64,000 nucleotides of DNA from Shewanella fidelis ATCC BAA-318 (GTDB lineage Bacteria > Pseudomonadota > Gammaproteobacteria > Enterobacterales > Shewanellaceae). The first letter of the stretch is position 1. Each line of letters begins with the position of its first letter. The stretch lies in NCBI RefSeq assembly GCF_000518605.1, contig NZ_KI912462.1:46528-110527 (forward strand). The letters are read 5' to 3'. The position numbers were made by a program, and so were the translations under genes. The notes beneath the pieces were generated by a model. That model saw only the letters and a program-made list of their open reading frames with translations, ran no database searches and was not told where the DNA came from. Below, piece by piece: positions 27,157 through 37,362 of the stretch.

Positions 27157-27849
27157 TTAACTAGCAATCATGCAGTTACGTTCAAACTTACCAATTGCCT
27201 TTAATATCTTTTCATAGTCAGTATCAATGTGACCTGATTGCCATTGAAGATTATCGGTATACTTAATCAAGTTTTCATACACATCATAAAGCGGCCTGCG
27301 GATCTGCCCCCCGATATTCATGATACTCTGCGGGATAAGCACACAACCTCGCTGATAAGGATAAACCGCAGCCATAACTTGTGTAATCTGCTCTTTCTCC
27401 GCAATCAGTGAACCATTTTTTACCGGCATCATCCAGAACTGGGTATGGATAACTCTGAGTTGCTCTAGGATCTGTTCTAATTGTTGTTGCTGTTTTTCAC
27501 CAGCAAAAGAGTATATTCCAGGGTTAGCGCTCAAAAATGCAATACCTAAAGTGTTCTTTGTACTAGAAGATATAGAGACAGGCGCTAACATAGCAGTAAG
27601 CAGTTTTTCTCGATCATTAAGCTGCTCATAATTTAATATATCCACCAGCATTTGCCGCGTGTTACCTGCATCGTGTACAAATAAGCTAACTAATACATCT
27701 TCTTTACCTGAGAAGTATTTATATAGGGTAGCTCGAGATATCTCTGCACGTTTCGCAATATCTGTAAACTTAAACGACACCATCCCATCCTCAAGAATCA
27801 ATTCTCTAGCGATGTCGAGCAACTTAGCTTCTCTATCCTGTCTCATCAT
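27157..27849 (-). CDS. TetR-family transcription regulator
   Basis: This 230-aa protein has an N-terminal TetR helix-turn-helix over about residues 8-55 (FKFTDIAKRAEISRATLYKYFSGKEDVL) and a variable C-terminal ligand domain. It is divergent from the OPT transporter gene, with 254 bp between the starts, and convergent with the small unknown protein. Its likely target is the transporter or itself. The ligand is unknown. Confidence 0.9.
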   Translation of the reverse strand: MMRQDREAKLLDIARELILEDGMVSFKFTDIAKRAEISRATLYKYFSGKEDVLVSLFVHDAGNTRQMLVDILNYEQLNDREKLLTAMLAPVSISSSTKNTLGIAFLSANPGIYSFAGEKQQQQLEQILEQLRVIHTQFWMMPVKNGSLIAEKEQITQVMAAVYPYQRGCVLIPQSIMNIGGQIRRPLYDVYENLIKYTDNLQWQSGHIDTDYEKILKAIGKFERNCMIAS

Positions 27850-28103
27850 TAATCGTAAAAGCCCTAATTAACCTATACCTGATAATGTACCAAAAGGGAT
27901 TAATTTAAACTGCATTGAAAAGCGAAATAGTGATGAAGATCGGTGCTATTTAGGCAACTTTATCATAACCACTTCAAATGAGATCTGCTCCTTAGAAGTA
28001 TAACTAAATATACATTACCATTATGATTAATAAGCGTAAAAGTGCAGCACTTGCTATAGCCACAAAAATATTTAAACGAAATTAAAGTCTACTTTTTTAC
28101 AGT

Positions 28104-29834
28104 ATGGTGACGAAAATTAATAGCGTAAGTCAGCAAGCATTATCTGTACGTGCCATTATCACCGGCATGGCTCTTGGCAGCTTGCTGGTTATGTGTAACC
28201 TGTATATGGGCCTTCGAATTGGCTGGTCTATAAACATGTCTGTTCTATCATCACTATTAGGCTTTATTATTTGGCGGGGTATAAGCGCTGCAACCCCCAT
28301 TCGCGCTTGGGAGCCTCGGGAAGCCAATATCCAACAAACAGCGGCTTCTGCTGCAGGAGGCACAGTATCAGCAGGACTCGTATCAGCCATCCCTGCTTAT
28401 ATGATAATTAGTCAATCTACTTTTGATTACTGGCCCATGGTCGTTTGGATGGTAAGCATTAGCTTACTCGGGATTTGCGTGGCATCAGCCATCAGACCTG
28501 CCATGTTGCATAATGAGCGTTTACGCTTTCCTGCCGGTATAGCAACAGCTGAAGTTATCAACGATATGTTTAGTGGAGCTCGAGTCGCTCAGCACAAGAC
28601 GATTGCCTTACTGTCTGCAATGGCTGTCACCATAATGCATCGCTTTTTTATTCCAGTGAGCTATAAAATTCCTCTGGGCTTTTCAATTCCCGGACAAGGA
28701 GCTGTTGCTGGTAGCAGCATTAGTGCCAAGAATTTAGGCTTTATTATTGATCCCTCATATATGTTACTCGCTTTTGGTGCCATTATAGGTACTAAATCTG
28801 CCCTAAGTTTATTCTTGGGCTCTCTCATCGCATGGCTGGCTGTGGGTCCCTATATTGTAAGCCAAGGTTGGGAAAAACCTGGGCCCGTTGATAGCCAATG
28901 GTTCAGCTACTTAATCGACTGGTTAGTATGGCCGGGAGTGGCGATGATGCTAGCCTCTGCAATAACGACCACCACAATATCGTTATTTAAATCGCAAAAT
29001 AAAACTAAGCTGAAGTTAATGTGGGGCTGGCAAGAGTGTTTACTACTGGCCTTATTAACCCCCGTTTTAATTGGCTTACAAGTTTACTTATTTGGGATTA
29101 GCTTGTTTGCAGCAATACTGGCAGTACCATTAGCATTTATTTTTGCCATTGTGGCCGCACAAGTGGTTGGCGAAACAGGAATTCCTCCCATTGGAGCACT
29201 AGGCAAGTTATCACAATTAAGCTTCTCGGTAATTAGTCCAGGAAACTTAACCACCAACCTAATGACTGCTAACGTTGCTAGCGGCGCTGCGGGTCAAGCC
29301 ACAGATCTACTGAATGACTTTAAAGCAGGACAACTGTTAGGCACTAACCCTCGCCAGCAAATGTTTGCCCAAGCGATGGGGATTTTAGTTGGCTGTCTAA
29401 CCAGTGCTGCGGTGTTTATATTGCTGATCCCAAATCCAGCGGAGCAGTTAATGACTGAACAATGGCCCGCACCAGGAGTCGCAGCTTGGACGGCAATAGC
29501 CCAAGCCTTAACTCAAGGACTTGAGGCCATCCCCCAATCTGCCAGATATGCCATGTTTATAGGCATAGTCGTAGCAACAATAAATGAGTTGCTGTTGTTG
29601 CTCATCCCCCCCAAATGGCACCCTTATTTACCGAGCATGTCCGCTGTAGGCTTAGCATTTATCTTACCAGCACAAGTGAGCATGATGTTATCTATTGGTG
29701 CTTTATTAGCTTGGATTCTACGCAAATTAGCCCCACGCTGGTCAAAGCGATTTTTAATTGCATTAGCCGCTGGTTGTATTGCTGGTGAAAGTCTCGCGGG
29801 TGTATTGGGATCGCTAGTTTTTTTATTTAATTAA
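28104..29834 (+). CDS. OPT-family oligopeptide transporter
   Basis: This 576-aa integral membrane protein of the OPT superfamily has many predicted helices. Recognisable segments are GMALGSLLVMCNLYMGLRIGW near the N-terminus, QQTAASAAGG, LRFPAGIATAEVIN and VVGETGIPPIGALGKLSQL. Family members move small peptides or metal-chelate compounds, usually with protons. No strong ribosome site precedes the ATG. It is divergent from the TetR gene, which probably regulates it. The substrate is unknown. Confidence 0.92.
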   Translation: MVTKINSVSQQALSVRAIITGMALGSLLVMCNLYMGLRIGWSINMSVLSSLLGFIIWRGISAATPIRAWEPREANIQQTAASAAGGTVSAGLVSAIPAYMIISQSTFDYWPMVVWMVSISLLGICVASAIRPAMLHNERLRFPAGIATAEVINDMFSGARVAQHKTIALLSAMAVTIMHRFFIPVSYKIPLGFSIPGQGAVAGSSISAKNLGFIIDPSYMLLAFGAIIGTKSALSLFLGSLIAWLAVGPYIVSQGWEKPGPVDSQWFSYLIDWLVWPGVAMMLASAITTTTISLFKSQNKTKLKLMWGWQECLLLALLTPVLIGLQVYLFGISLFAAILAVPLAFIFAIVAAQVVGETGIPPIGALGKLSQLSFSVISPGNLTTNLMTANVASGAAGQATDLLNDFKAGQLLGTNPRQQMFAQAMGILVGCLTSAAVFILLIPNPAEQLMTEQWPAPGVAAWTAIAQALTQGLEAIPQSARYAMFIGIVVATINELLLLLIPPKWHPYLPSMSAVGLAFILPAQVSMMLSIGALLAWILRKLAPRWSKRFLIALAAGCIAGESLAGVLGSLVFLFN

Positions 29835-29878
29835 CTTCATACTAAGTAAAGTGTTGCACCTTTATAACCGTAGCTCCC

Positions 29879-30583
29879 ATGTGTGGCCGACTCAATATTA
29901 TTGATGACATGTTTGTACAAGCCTTGATGGAAGACTTGCGGATTAACAATCAGCAAGAAATGCTGTTTGGCCGCTTTAAAATGCCAACGAACGACATCAG
30001 CATTGTGCGGGAAATAGATGGTGAGCGCCACTTACAAACTGCGACATGGTGGTTGTTACTCGATACCCTTTATGAAGGTTTTAAACCCAGTCGCTATACC
30101 TCATTTAACACTCGATCTGACAAACTAAATACACCAAATAGCGCAGGTTTTAACGCCTTTAGAGAAAGTCGCTGCTTAGTCATTGCTAGCGGTTTTGGCG
30201 AAACAGAAAAGAAAGGTAAACAAACCTATTACCATGACTTTATTGCTGACAACTCTGCAATTGTATTTGGTGGTTTATTTCGTGACTGGCAGCACCCAAA
30301 AACCGGTGAAACCATCACATCTTGCTCTATTATCACTAACCCGCCTCATCCGGACTTAATGCCTTACCACAGCAAAGCCAGTCCAATGATTTTGCCGCAA
30401 AACGATGAGGTGCTCGATGCGTGGTTAAACCCAGCCAACCAGCAAGTAGAGATGTTTGCTGATTTACTCAAACCAGCCCTGCGCCATGATTTCAGTGTGC
30501 AGCAAATAAATAAGCCGAGCCAATATCAACCTATTGGTCAAACTGCTCGGCTTATTCCTAACGATTATGTTGTAAATACCTAG
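29879..30583 (+). CDS. SOS response-associated peptidase, HMCES/YedK family
   Basis: This 234-aa protein starts MCGR, so Cys2 becomes the exposed N-terminal nucleophile that crosslinks to abasic sites in single-stranded DNA and shields them. The other family positions are present: NTRSDKL, the segment around GFGETEKKGKQTYY with its glutamate, and PPHPDLMPYHSKASPMIL with the catalytic histidine. Its stop codon overlaps the convergent kinase stop by four bases (CTAG). Confidence 0.94.
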   Translation: MCGRLNIIDDMFVQALMEDLRINNQQEMLFGRFKMPTNDISIVREIDGERHLQTATWWLLLDTLYEGFKPSRYTSFNTRSDKLNTPNSAGFNAFRESRCLVIASGFGETEKKGKQTYYHDFIADNSAIVFGGLFRDWQHPKTGETITSCSIITNPPHPDLMPYHSKASPMILPQNDEVLDAWLNPANQQVEMFADLLKPALRHDFSVQQINKPSQYQPIGQTARLIPNDYVVNT

Positions 30584-31647
30584 TTTAAATAGGCGCTCAA
30601 TGTTTCTTGTTGATTCAACAAGCTCTGATACATAGTAAACTGGTTCGCAGCTCGCTCTAGGTTATGACCTTGATGGTGAATCTGAAAGTACACATCGCCG
30701 TTTAAATGATCGGTTAAGAACCTAACACCAATCATCAAACACATCACTCTGGCCCCTAGCCATAAGCTCTTGCGTTCATCATCAGATAACACATCACCAA
30801 GCTCACTCAAATATCCTTTACAAATAGCACCGAAGATAGACTCTCTAACCTGCACTTTATCCAGTGCTGTGGAATCTTCCTCTTCAGGACTACAGAAGGT
30901 GCGTACCATATCGCCAAAGTCATACATGAGATAGCCTTTCATGCAGGTATCTAAATCGATAATAGCTAGACTCGACATATCACGCTTATCAAAAAGCATG
31001 TTATTGATTTTAGTATCATTATGACAAATGCGACGCGGCAGTTTAGCTTCAACTTGTGCAAGTTCTTGTAACAAGCCTTGCTGCGCCAATACAAAGTCAA
31101 TCCACTGCTGACAACCTTCAACTCGGTTTTGACTATCAACACTGATTGCCTGTTGAAGTAACTCTATTCGCCCCGGCAAATGATGGAAGTTAGGGATCAC
31201 ATCTTCAATCTGATCAGCGTCAAGTTCAATTAACGCGCCAGAGAAGTGACCAAAAGCTTTTGCCGCCATCTCAGCATCAGCCTCACAACCGACTACATCA
31301 ATACTATGACTGTACGGCAGATAATTCATTCCGCGCCAAAAACCTTGCTCACCAAGATCAACAAATAGGTCTCCATTCGCAATAGCTTCGGGTGAAACAA
31401 CTTGCAAACCATAAGCACTTTCAGCGACTTTATTTTGCAAATGCTGGCTAATTTTATACGCATTATTTACTAGAGCATTAGGTGTTTTAAATACATCTGT
31501 ATTAATTTTTTGCAATACAAAATCACGCTCATTTCCACGAACTAAAAAGGTATAGTTAATGTGGCCATTCCCCAACGGGGATACTTTGGCGCTACCGGCA
31601 TCAACACCAAAATGTGACAAAACATGTTGTCTTATAAAATCAATCAC
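30580..31647 (-). CDS. NahK-like N-acetylhexosamine 1-kinase (APH-fold phosphotransferase)
   Basis: This 355-aa protein has the aminoglycoside-phosphotransferase fold. The catalytic motif is HNDTKINN at 209-216 and the metal motif IDLD is at 230-233. N-terminal PLGNGHINYTFLV and the C-terminal GVRFLTDHLNGDVYF closely follow NahK of Bifidobacterium, which makes GlcNAc/GalNAc 1-phosphate. The neighbouring gene on the same strand encodes a nucleotidyltransferase, so the pair could salvage an amino sugar into an activated nucleotide form. The specific sugar is not shown. Confidence 0.85.
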   Translation of the reverse strand: MIDFIRQHVLSHFGVDAGSAKVSPLGNGHINYTFLVRGNERDFVLQKINTDVFKTPNALVNNAYKISQHLQNKVAESAYGLQVVSPEAIANGDLFVDLGEQGFWRGMNYLPYSHSIDVVGCEADAEMAAKAFGHFSGALIELDADQIEDVIPNFHHLPGRIELLQQAISVDSQNRVEGCQQWIDFVLAQQGLLQELAQVEAKLPRRICHNDTKINNMLFDKRDMSSLAIIDLDTCMKGYLMYDFGDMVRTFCSPEEEDSTALDKVQVRESIFGAICKGYLSELGDVLSDDERKSLWLGARVMCLMIGVRFLTDHLNGDVYFQIHHQGHNLERAANQFTMYQSLLNQQETLSAYLN

Positions 31648-31747
31648 CCAACACTCCAGCTATTTTTTAAATCACTTTGCTATCCAGTCTTTCTAGCATT
31701 TCCCTGCAAAGCATTAATTAACATCTTTAGTTAAACGACATACGCGG

Positions 31748-32653
31748 CTATCTAGCGTTAACCGCTTGTTGTAATTTTAATTTAACCCACTGCACATCTT
31801 CAGGGTAAGTCACCCCATACCAGGACTCTTGCGCCACACTAACGTTAACGCCCCAGCTTGATTTACTCTGTAAGCTTTTATCTATGCGGGCTTGCACCAC
31901 GCTCGGCAAATAACACTCTGTTTTCGCCTGCTTGCCATTAAGCTTTATAAACTCACAAAACTCTTGTTCTATCACCGTAAAAATATCAGCTTTAAAACCC
32001 CAGCAAGTCATAGAGACCACTGCATTGTCATCAATGGTCGATCTTTCTTCGTTGAGCACACCAGTTAAGCCTGATGCGTCTTGACGGATCTCAAGCCACT
32101 CAGCCACATCAACAAGTTTACCGTCAACCACTTGGCAAACACCGCGGTTTACACCACCATTTTCAGACAAGGTTAACCCTATTGGGTAGCCAACCATCAT
32201 CCAGTCATCATTAGCAACCGATAAGCCTTGCACCAACAAGCTAAAGGCACTGTCACCATAGAAGTCATCGGCGTTGATTACCGCCATAGGCTCATTCACA
32301 TGGTGGCGTGCACTCCACAACGCATGTGCAGTTCCCCAAGGTTTTTGTCGCTGCGTTAGATCGGCATGCGCTCTCGCAGCTTCAGGTAAGTCATCAATGG
32401 ACTGCAAGCAATACTCAATCTTAAAGTCATCATCAAACTTATCCTGTAGTGCTTTATCTAACAATGGCGCTAACTCGGGACGAATAACTAACACAGCTTT
32501 AGTAAATCCAGCCTTATAAGCACTCTTTAAAGAGAGCTCCAACATGGTTTCGCCATTAGGCCCAAGCTCAGCAAGCTGTTTATCACCACCAAAACGGCTG
32601 CCTAAACCGGCAGCTAAAATCACTAAGGTCAATTGTTGCTTGCAGCTATTCAT
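31748..32653 (-). CDS. Nucleotidyltransferase family protein
   Basis: This 301-aa protein begins with the nucleotidyltransferase signature LAAGLGSRFGGDKQ at about residues 13-26 and has the metal-binding VINADDFYGD in the middle. Enzymes of this fold transfer NMP to a sugar 1-phosphate. It is upstream of the NahK-like kinase, 100 bp apart on the same strand. It may activate the sugar phosphate that the kinase produces. It is longer than MurU of the AmgK/MurU pair. Confidence 0.88.
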   Translation of the reverse strand: MNSCKQQLTLVILAAGLGSRFGGDKQLAELGPNGETMLELSLKSAYKAGFTKAVLVIRPELAPLLDKALQDKFDDDFKIEYCLQSIDDLPEAARAHADLTQRQKPWGTAHALWSARHHVNEPMAVINADDFYGDSAFSLLVQGLSVANDDWMMVGYPIGLTLSENGGVNRGVCQVVDGKLVDVAEWLEIRQDASGLTGVLNEERSTIDDNAVVSMTCWGFKADIFTVIEQEFCEFIKLNGKQAKTECYLPSVVQARIDKSLQSKSSWGVNVSVAQESWYGVTYPEDVQWVKLKLQQAVNAR

Positions 32654-32774
32654 GATTAAATTTGTCTCTCTGGTATGGCGTTAGCCGACACGCTAAATAA
32701 GGCGAGCGAGTTTAAAGACTCTGCTTTTCAATATCCAGCGCTAATCGCAAACAACTGTTATTGTGCTGCCGTTA

Positions 32775-33899
32775 TTATAAAAATGCTCTAAACTCTGCCG
32801 TCTTACCTAATGCAGCCTGACTGCCCTTTAGGCTAAAGTTATAGCCACAAAGACTGACATTGCCCCTGCGCGCCATATCTACCACTATCGCCTCTGTATC
32901 CAACGGTGAAAAACGCGCCTCAGTACCAGTATCTGCTAGCAAATCCACAACCATAGGTCGATACTCTGTGCCATTATTAAAGCGTAAACGAGAACAGGTT
33001 TTATCGCCTTTTGCTGTGGCTAACGACCACAAATTTTCCGGCGTTCCGCTTTCTCCTAGCCAGCGCATAATCAGCACATCTTCTTCAAGTGCTAAGCTAA
33101 AACCATCTGGCATAGCGGTTGAGATCCGCTCAACTTTTGGCTCGGCGACTTCAGTCTCATCAACCACATTGACGCTTTCATTATGGGTCTCTGAGCTCGG
33201 GAGCAATGTCCATAGGCTTATCAATAACAAACACCCCACAACACTGCCTGCAGCAATTATTACCGCTTTGCGATTTGCTTCAATAAACTGTTGAATTGAT
33301 GCTAGTTGAGATTGCGCCGTTCTACTCCGATTCCGAGTACTATCTTGATCTGTATAAGACTGATAACTCTCCGCTTTCACCTGCTGCTGATATTCAGTTT
33401 CAACGCTAGTTGGAATTGACTCTTCTCTTCCCTCACTCGGCGCGATGCCGCCCAGTGTTGGTTCAACTCGCGCACGACCACCTTGTGAGCGAACAGGCCG
33501 CGCTGCGTCACCCATCTCAACAGGACCAGAGTAACCTTGAACATAATCAAGGTTTCGAGCAGCTGGTAGCATAGCCAAATAACCGATAGCAAAAACCGCT
33601 AACACCATAAAAGTTAATAGCAACATCATGCTATGAACATGCACTAACGTAACAATGACAAATATAAAAGGTGCCATAGCCACTAGTGCTAGTTGTGCAG
33701 GTTTGCCTGCATCACGTAAACGGCGCAAACTGGTTAACGCCAAAATTGGCGCCAGTATTAACCCAGGTACGTACAGTAATCCCGTTGGCCCGACAAGCGC
33801 TACAGATATAAATAACGCTAAATAAATCAGACCACTAATCGTTGCAAAACGCTGGCTATTATCTAAACCTTTAACACACAAAAGCGACTTCATTTGCAT
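32775..33899 (-). CDS. Membrane protein, DUF805-like N-terminus
   Basis: This 374-aa protein has about four hydrophobic helices in the first 115 residues, with LRRLRDAGKP between helices as in DUF805 proteins. A polar linker follows, then one more membrane helix (IIAAGSVVGCLLLISLWTLL near 215-235) and a C-terminal domain of about 130 residues with no known family. The function is unknown. It is divergent from gmk, separated by 337 bp. Confidence 0.75.
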   Translation of the reverse strand: MQMKSLLCVKGLDNSQRFATISGLIYLALFISVALVGPTGLLYVPGLILAPILALTSLRRLRDAGKPAQLALVAMAPFIFVIVTLVHVHSMMLLLTFMVLAVFAIGYLAMLPAARNLDYVQGYSGPVEMGDAARPVRSQGGRARVEPTLGGIAPSEGREESIPTSVETEYQQQVKAESYQSYTDQDSTRNRSRTAQSQLASIQQFIEANRKAVIIAAGSVVGCLLLISLWTLLPSSETHNESVNVVDETEVAEPKVERISTAMPDGFSLALEEDVLIMRWLGESGTPENLWSLATAKGDKTCSRLRFNNGTEYRPMVVDLLADTGTEARFSPLDTEAIVVDMARRGNVSLCGYNFSLKGSQAALGKTAEFRAFL

Positions 33900-34236
33900 A
33901 CAATAACCACCCTAAAAATTCTTATACTGAGCCGATAATGTCACTGACTTAAGTAACAATAGGCTATTTATGCTCAGGCGAAAGCACAAAATCGAATCGG
34001 TTAGCCTACCGAATTTAGCATTCAATGTCAGTGCTTTCAGGCAATAAACTTGCTTCAGACTACGCAAGCTTTTCAAAGTCACACAGGGGAAAACCGCCAC
34101 TAAAATGCGTAATAAATTCATCTGCGACTAGCACAAATATCACCCTAGGCTGTATAATGGCTCGCTTAATCTTTTACCCGCATGGACTTAAACCTCTAAA
34201 TGTTTAATCCCGTGCACACATCGGATATAGCAGCTA
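33900..34236. other. Intergenic region before gmk
   Basis: This 337-bp stretch lies between the membrane protein gene (minus) and gmk (plus). Two short open frames here (33912-34121 and 34025-34207) have no family features or ribosome sites. The region should hold promoters for both flanking genes; I did not find a clear operator. Confidence 0.5.
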
Positions 34237-34860
34237 ATGACCGCTCGCGGAAACCTATTTATCGTCTCGGCGCCAAGTGGCGCAGGTAAATCATCGCTTA
34301 TTTCAGCCCTATTAAGGGATCAACCGTTAGATAAGCAAGTTTCAGTTTCGCACACCACAAGGCAACCTCGCCCGGGTGAAGAGAACGGTCAACACTATCA
34401 TTTCGTTAATCAAGATGAATTTAAACGCTTGATTGCTGAAAATGCATTTTTTGAGTGGGCTGAAGTATTCGGTAACTATTATGGCACCTCTCGAGTCACT
34501 ATCGAGCAGACGCTAGCTAAAGGCATCGACGTATTTTTAGATATCGACTGGCAAGGTGCACAGCAAGTGAAAAAACTAATGCCAGAGTCGATTGGTGTAT
34601 TTATTTTGCCACCATCGAAAGCCGAGCTTGAACGCCGCCTTACTGGCCGCGGACAAGATAGCGCTGAAGTCATTGCTGGCCGCATGGCACAAGCAGTTTC
34701 AGAAATGTCACACTACAATGAGTATGACTTCGTTATAGTAAATGATGATTTCGACAAAGCATTGGCCGATCTTTTAGCGATCATTCGCAGTCAAAGATTA
34801 ACCTCTGCTAGCCAAATTCATACGCAGAATGATATGATTAAAGATCTGTTGGCAGGCTAA
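34237..34860 (+). CDS. gmk: Guanylate kinase
   Basis: This enzyme phosphorylates GMP to GDP with ATP. The 207-aa product has the P-loop [10 protein letters not shown] at 11-20 and the GMP-binding segments [10 protein letters not shown] and [17 protein letters not shown]. It begins the backbone run gmk-rpoZ-spoT that is also found in E. coli; GMP/GDP supply is linked in this operon to (p)ppGpp metabolism. In E. coli only a few genes separate it from yicC; here about 31.5 kb intervenes. Confidence 0.97.
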   Translation: MTARGNLFIVSAPSGAGKSSLISALLRDQPLDKQVSVSHTTRQPRPGEENGQHYHFVNQDEFKRLIAENAFFEWAEVFGNYYGTSRVTIEQTLAKGIDVFLDIDWQGAQQVKKLMPESIGVFILPPSKAELERRLTGRGQDSAEVIAGRMAQAVSEMSHYNEYDFVIVNDDFDKALADLLAIIRSQRLTSASQIHTQNDMIKDLLAG

Positions 34861-34922
34861 CTGTCTTCATGTACAATTTTGCGTCATTTTTTTCAATCGA
34901 TTAAACACTGGAGTTTCCAAAC

Positions 34923-35204
34923 ATGGCTCGCGTAACTGTAGAAGATGCCGTAAACCAAATCGGCAACCGTTTTGACATGATTCTGGTTGCAGCGCGTCGT
35001 GCTCGCCAAATCGCTGTTCAGGGTAAAGACCCTATGGTTGAAGAAGAGAACGACAAGCCAACGGTTATCGCCCTGCGCGAAATCGAACTAGGTTTAGTCA
35101 CAGCTGATACTTTGGATGCTGATGAGCGCCAAACAGTTCGTGAACGTGAAGCAGCTGAAATCGCTGCTGTTGCTGCCATCGCTGAAGGCCGCAACGCTAT
35201 ATAA
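34923..35204 (+). CDS. rpoZ: RNA polymerase omega subunit
   Basis: This 93-aa subunit helps fold the beta' subunit and forms part of a ppGpp-binding site on RNA polymerase. The N-terminus [19 protein letters not shown] and RRARQI are typical. A TGGAG ribosome site precedes the ATG. It lies 62 bp after gmk and 13 bp before spoT, as in other gammaproteobacteria. Confidence 0.97.
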
Positions 35205-35217
35205 GGAGTGCTGTCAC

Positions 35218-37323
35218 TTGTATCTGTTTGAAGGTCTCAAGGAGTCTGCTTCAGGTTATTTAGAATCTGAGCAGGTAGAATTACTCAAGCAGGCCTATCA
35301 GGTGGCGCGTGATGCCCATGAAGGTCAGATGCGCACGAGTGGCGAACCTTATATTACCCATCCGGTTGCGGTTGCCCGCATCCTGGCCGATATGCGTCTC
35401 GATCATGAGACGCTTATGGCCGCACTCTTGCACGACACTATCGAAGATACCCCTGTTACCAAAGAAGAACTAGCCGAGCTATTTGGCGAGTCTATTGCTG
35501 AATTGGTTGAAGGTGTTTCTAAGCTCGATAAGCTCAAATTCCGCGATAAGAAAGAAGCTCAGGCAGAAAACTTCCGCAAAATGATGATGGCGATGACCCA
35601 AGATATTCGCGTCATCTTAATCAAGCTTGCCGATAGAACCCACAACATGCGTACCTTAGGTGCTCTACGTCCAGATAAGCGTCGTCGTATTGCCCGAGAA
35701 ACCCTTGAGATCTACGCTCCTATTGCCAACCGTCTTGGTATTCATAATATTAAGAGCGAGTTAGAGGATTTAGGTTTTCATGCCTATTATCCAATGCGAT
35801 ATCGCGTACTCAAAGAGGTCGTTAAAGCTGCCCGTGGTAATCGTAAAGAGCTAATTCAAAGTATTGAAGCTGCAATTAAAACCCGCCTCGAAGACACAGG
35901 TCTAGAAGGCGCAGTTAAAGGCCGCGAAAAGAACCTTTATTCCATCTACAATAAGATGCGTAATAAAGAGCTGCAATTCCAAGAAGTCATGGATATCTAT
36001 GCCTTCCGAGTCATCGTTGACTCTATCGATACTTGCTATCGCGTAATGGGTGCAATGCATGGCCTTTATAAGCCGCATCCAGGCCGATTTAAAGATTATA
36101 TCGCTATCCCTAAAGCCAACGGCTATCAGTCATTACATACTTCACTTTTTGGACCTCACGGCGTGCCAGTTGAGATCCAGATCCGTACCGAAGATATGGA
36201 TCAGATGGCGGATAAAGGGGTCGCGGCTCACTGGCTGTACAAAAAAGGCAGCTCAGCCGAGCAAGGCACGACCACCCAAGTTCGTGCCCGTAAGTGGATG
36301 CAAAGCTTGCTCGAACTTCAGCAAAGCGCTAGCACCTCTTTTGAATTTGTTGAAAACTTTAAGACTGAACTCTTCCCTGAAGAGATTTACGTGTTCACCC
36401 CTGAAGGCCGCATTTTAGAGCTTCCAGTAGGGGCAACACCTGTCGATTTTGCTTATGAAGTGCATACCGACGTGGGTAACACCTGCGTTGGCGCTAAAGT
36501 AAATCGTCAAGCTTATCCGCTTAGTCAGCCACTGATCTCCGGCCAAACCGTTGAGATCATTACCGCAAATGGCGCACGTCCAAATGCAGCTTGGCTTAAC
36601 TTTGTCGTGACAGGTAAAGCCCGCGCTAAAATCCGCCAGCTACTGAAGAGCTTAAAAGAAGATGATGCCATTTTATTAGGCAAACGCTTACTCAATCACG
36701 CTCTTGGTGAAACTAAGCTAGATAGCCTGTCAGCTGAACAGATTGAAAAAGTCGTTAAAGATACTAAGCATGACAGCCTTGATTCACTGCTTGCCGATAT
36801 AGGTTTAGGCAATGCTATGAGCATTGTTATTGCTCAGCGTTTGCGTGGTGATCAAGTCGAGGCTGAAGAGCACAAAGAAACTCACACCATGCCTATTCGT
36901 GGTGCTGAAGGTATGTTGGTAACCTTCGCTAATTGCTGTCGCCCAATTCCGGGTGATGCGGTTATTGCCCATGTCAGCCCAGGTAAAGGCCTAGTGGTAC
37001 ACATGGAAAGCTGTGCCAATATACGCGGCTATCAAGGCGAACCAGATAAGTATATTCCTGTGCAATGGGACAGTGCTGAAGGCGTTGAGTATCAAGCCAA
37101 CCTACGCGTGGAGATTGTTAATCACCAAGGCGCGCTTGCCAAAATCACTTCGATTGTCGCAGCAGAAGGCTCAAATATTCATAACTTGACTACAGAAGAG
37201 CGTGATGGACGGGTATTCCTGATCAACTTACGTATTTCTGTACGCGACCGTATTCACTTAGCTAACGTAATGCGCCGCATCAGGGTATTACCAGAAGTAT
37301 TACGAACATCTAGGAATCGCTAA
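35218..37323 (+). CDS. spoT: Bifunctional (p)ppGpp synthetase/hydrolase
   Basis: This 701-aa enzyme controls the alarmone level. The HD hydrolase domain has HDTIEDT near residues 72-78. A RelA/SpoT synthetase domain follows, with RPGRFKDYIAIPKANGYQSLHT-type sequence, then TGS (VFTPEGRILELPVGATPVDFAYEVH), a zinc-finger-like NCCRPIPGD region, and a C-terminal ACT domain. I chose TTG 35218 because it gives MYLFEGL, matching the E. coli N-terminus, and AAGGAG lies 9 bases upstream. An ATG at 35116 would overlap rpoZ out of frame. Confidence 0.96.
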   Translation: MYLFEGLKESASGYLESEQVELLKQAYQVARDAHEGQMRTSGEPYITHPVAVARILADMRLDHETLMAALLHDTIEDTPVTKEELAELFGESIAELVEGVSKLDKLKFRDKKEAQAENFRKMMMAMTQDIRVILIKLADRTHNMRTLGALRPDKRRRIARETLEIYAPIANRLGIHNIKSELEDLGFHAYYPMRYRVLKEVVKAARGNRKELIQSIEAAIKTRLEDTGLEGAVKGREKNLYSIYNKMRNKELQFQEVMDIYAFRVIVDSIDTCYRVMGAMHGLYKPHPGRFKDYIAIPKANGYQSLHTSLFGPHGVPVEIQIRTEDMDQMADKGVAAHWLYKKGSSAEQGTTTQVRARKWMQSLLELQQSASTSFEFVENFKTELFPEEIYVFTPEGRILELPVGATPVDFAYEVHTDVGNTCVGAKVNRQAYPLSQPLISGQTVEIITANGARPNAAWLNFVVTGKARAKIRQLLKSLKEDDAILLGKRLLNHALGETKLDSLSAEQIEKVVKDTKHDSLDSLLADIGLGNAMSIVIAQRLRGDQVEAEEHKETHTMPIRGAEGMLVTFANCCRPIPGDAVIAHVSPGKGLVVHMESCANIRGYQGEPDKYIPVQWDSAEGVEYQANLRVEIVNHQGALAKITSIVAAEGSNIHNLTTEERDGRVFLINLRISVRDRIHLANVMRRIRVLPEVLRTSRNR

Positions 37324-37362
37324 CACACTCAAATTTGTACTCAGTAATCACAAGGAAAGATT

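Noticed and set aside
34025-34207. 60-codon frame before gmk
   Set aside because: No ribosome site and no family pattern.
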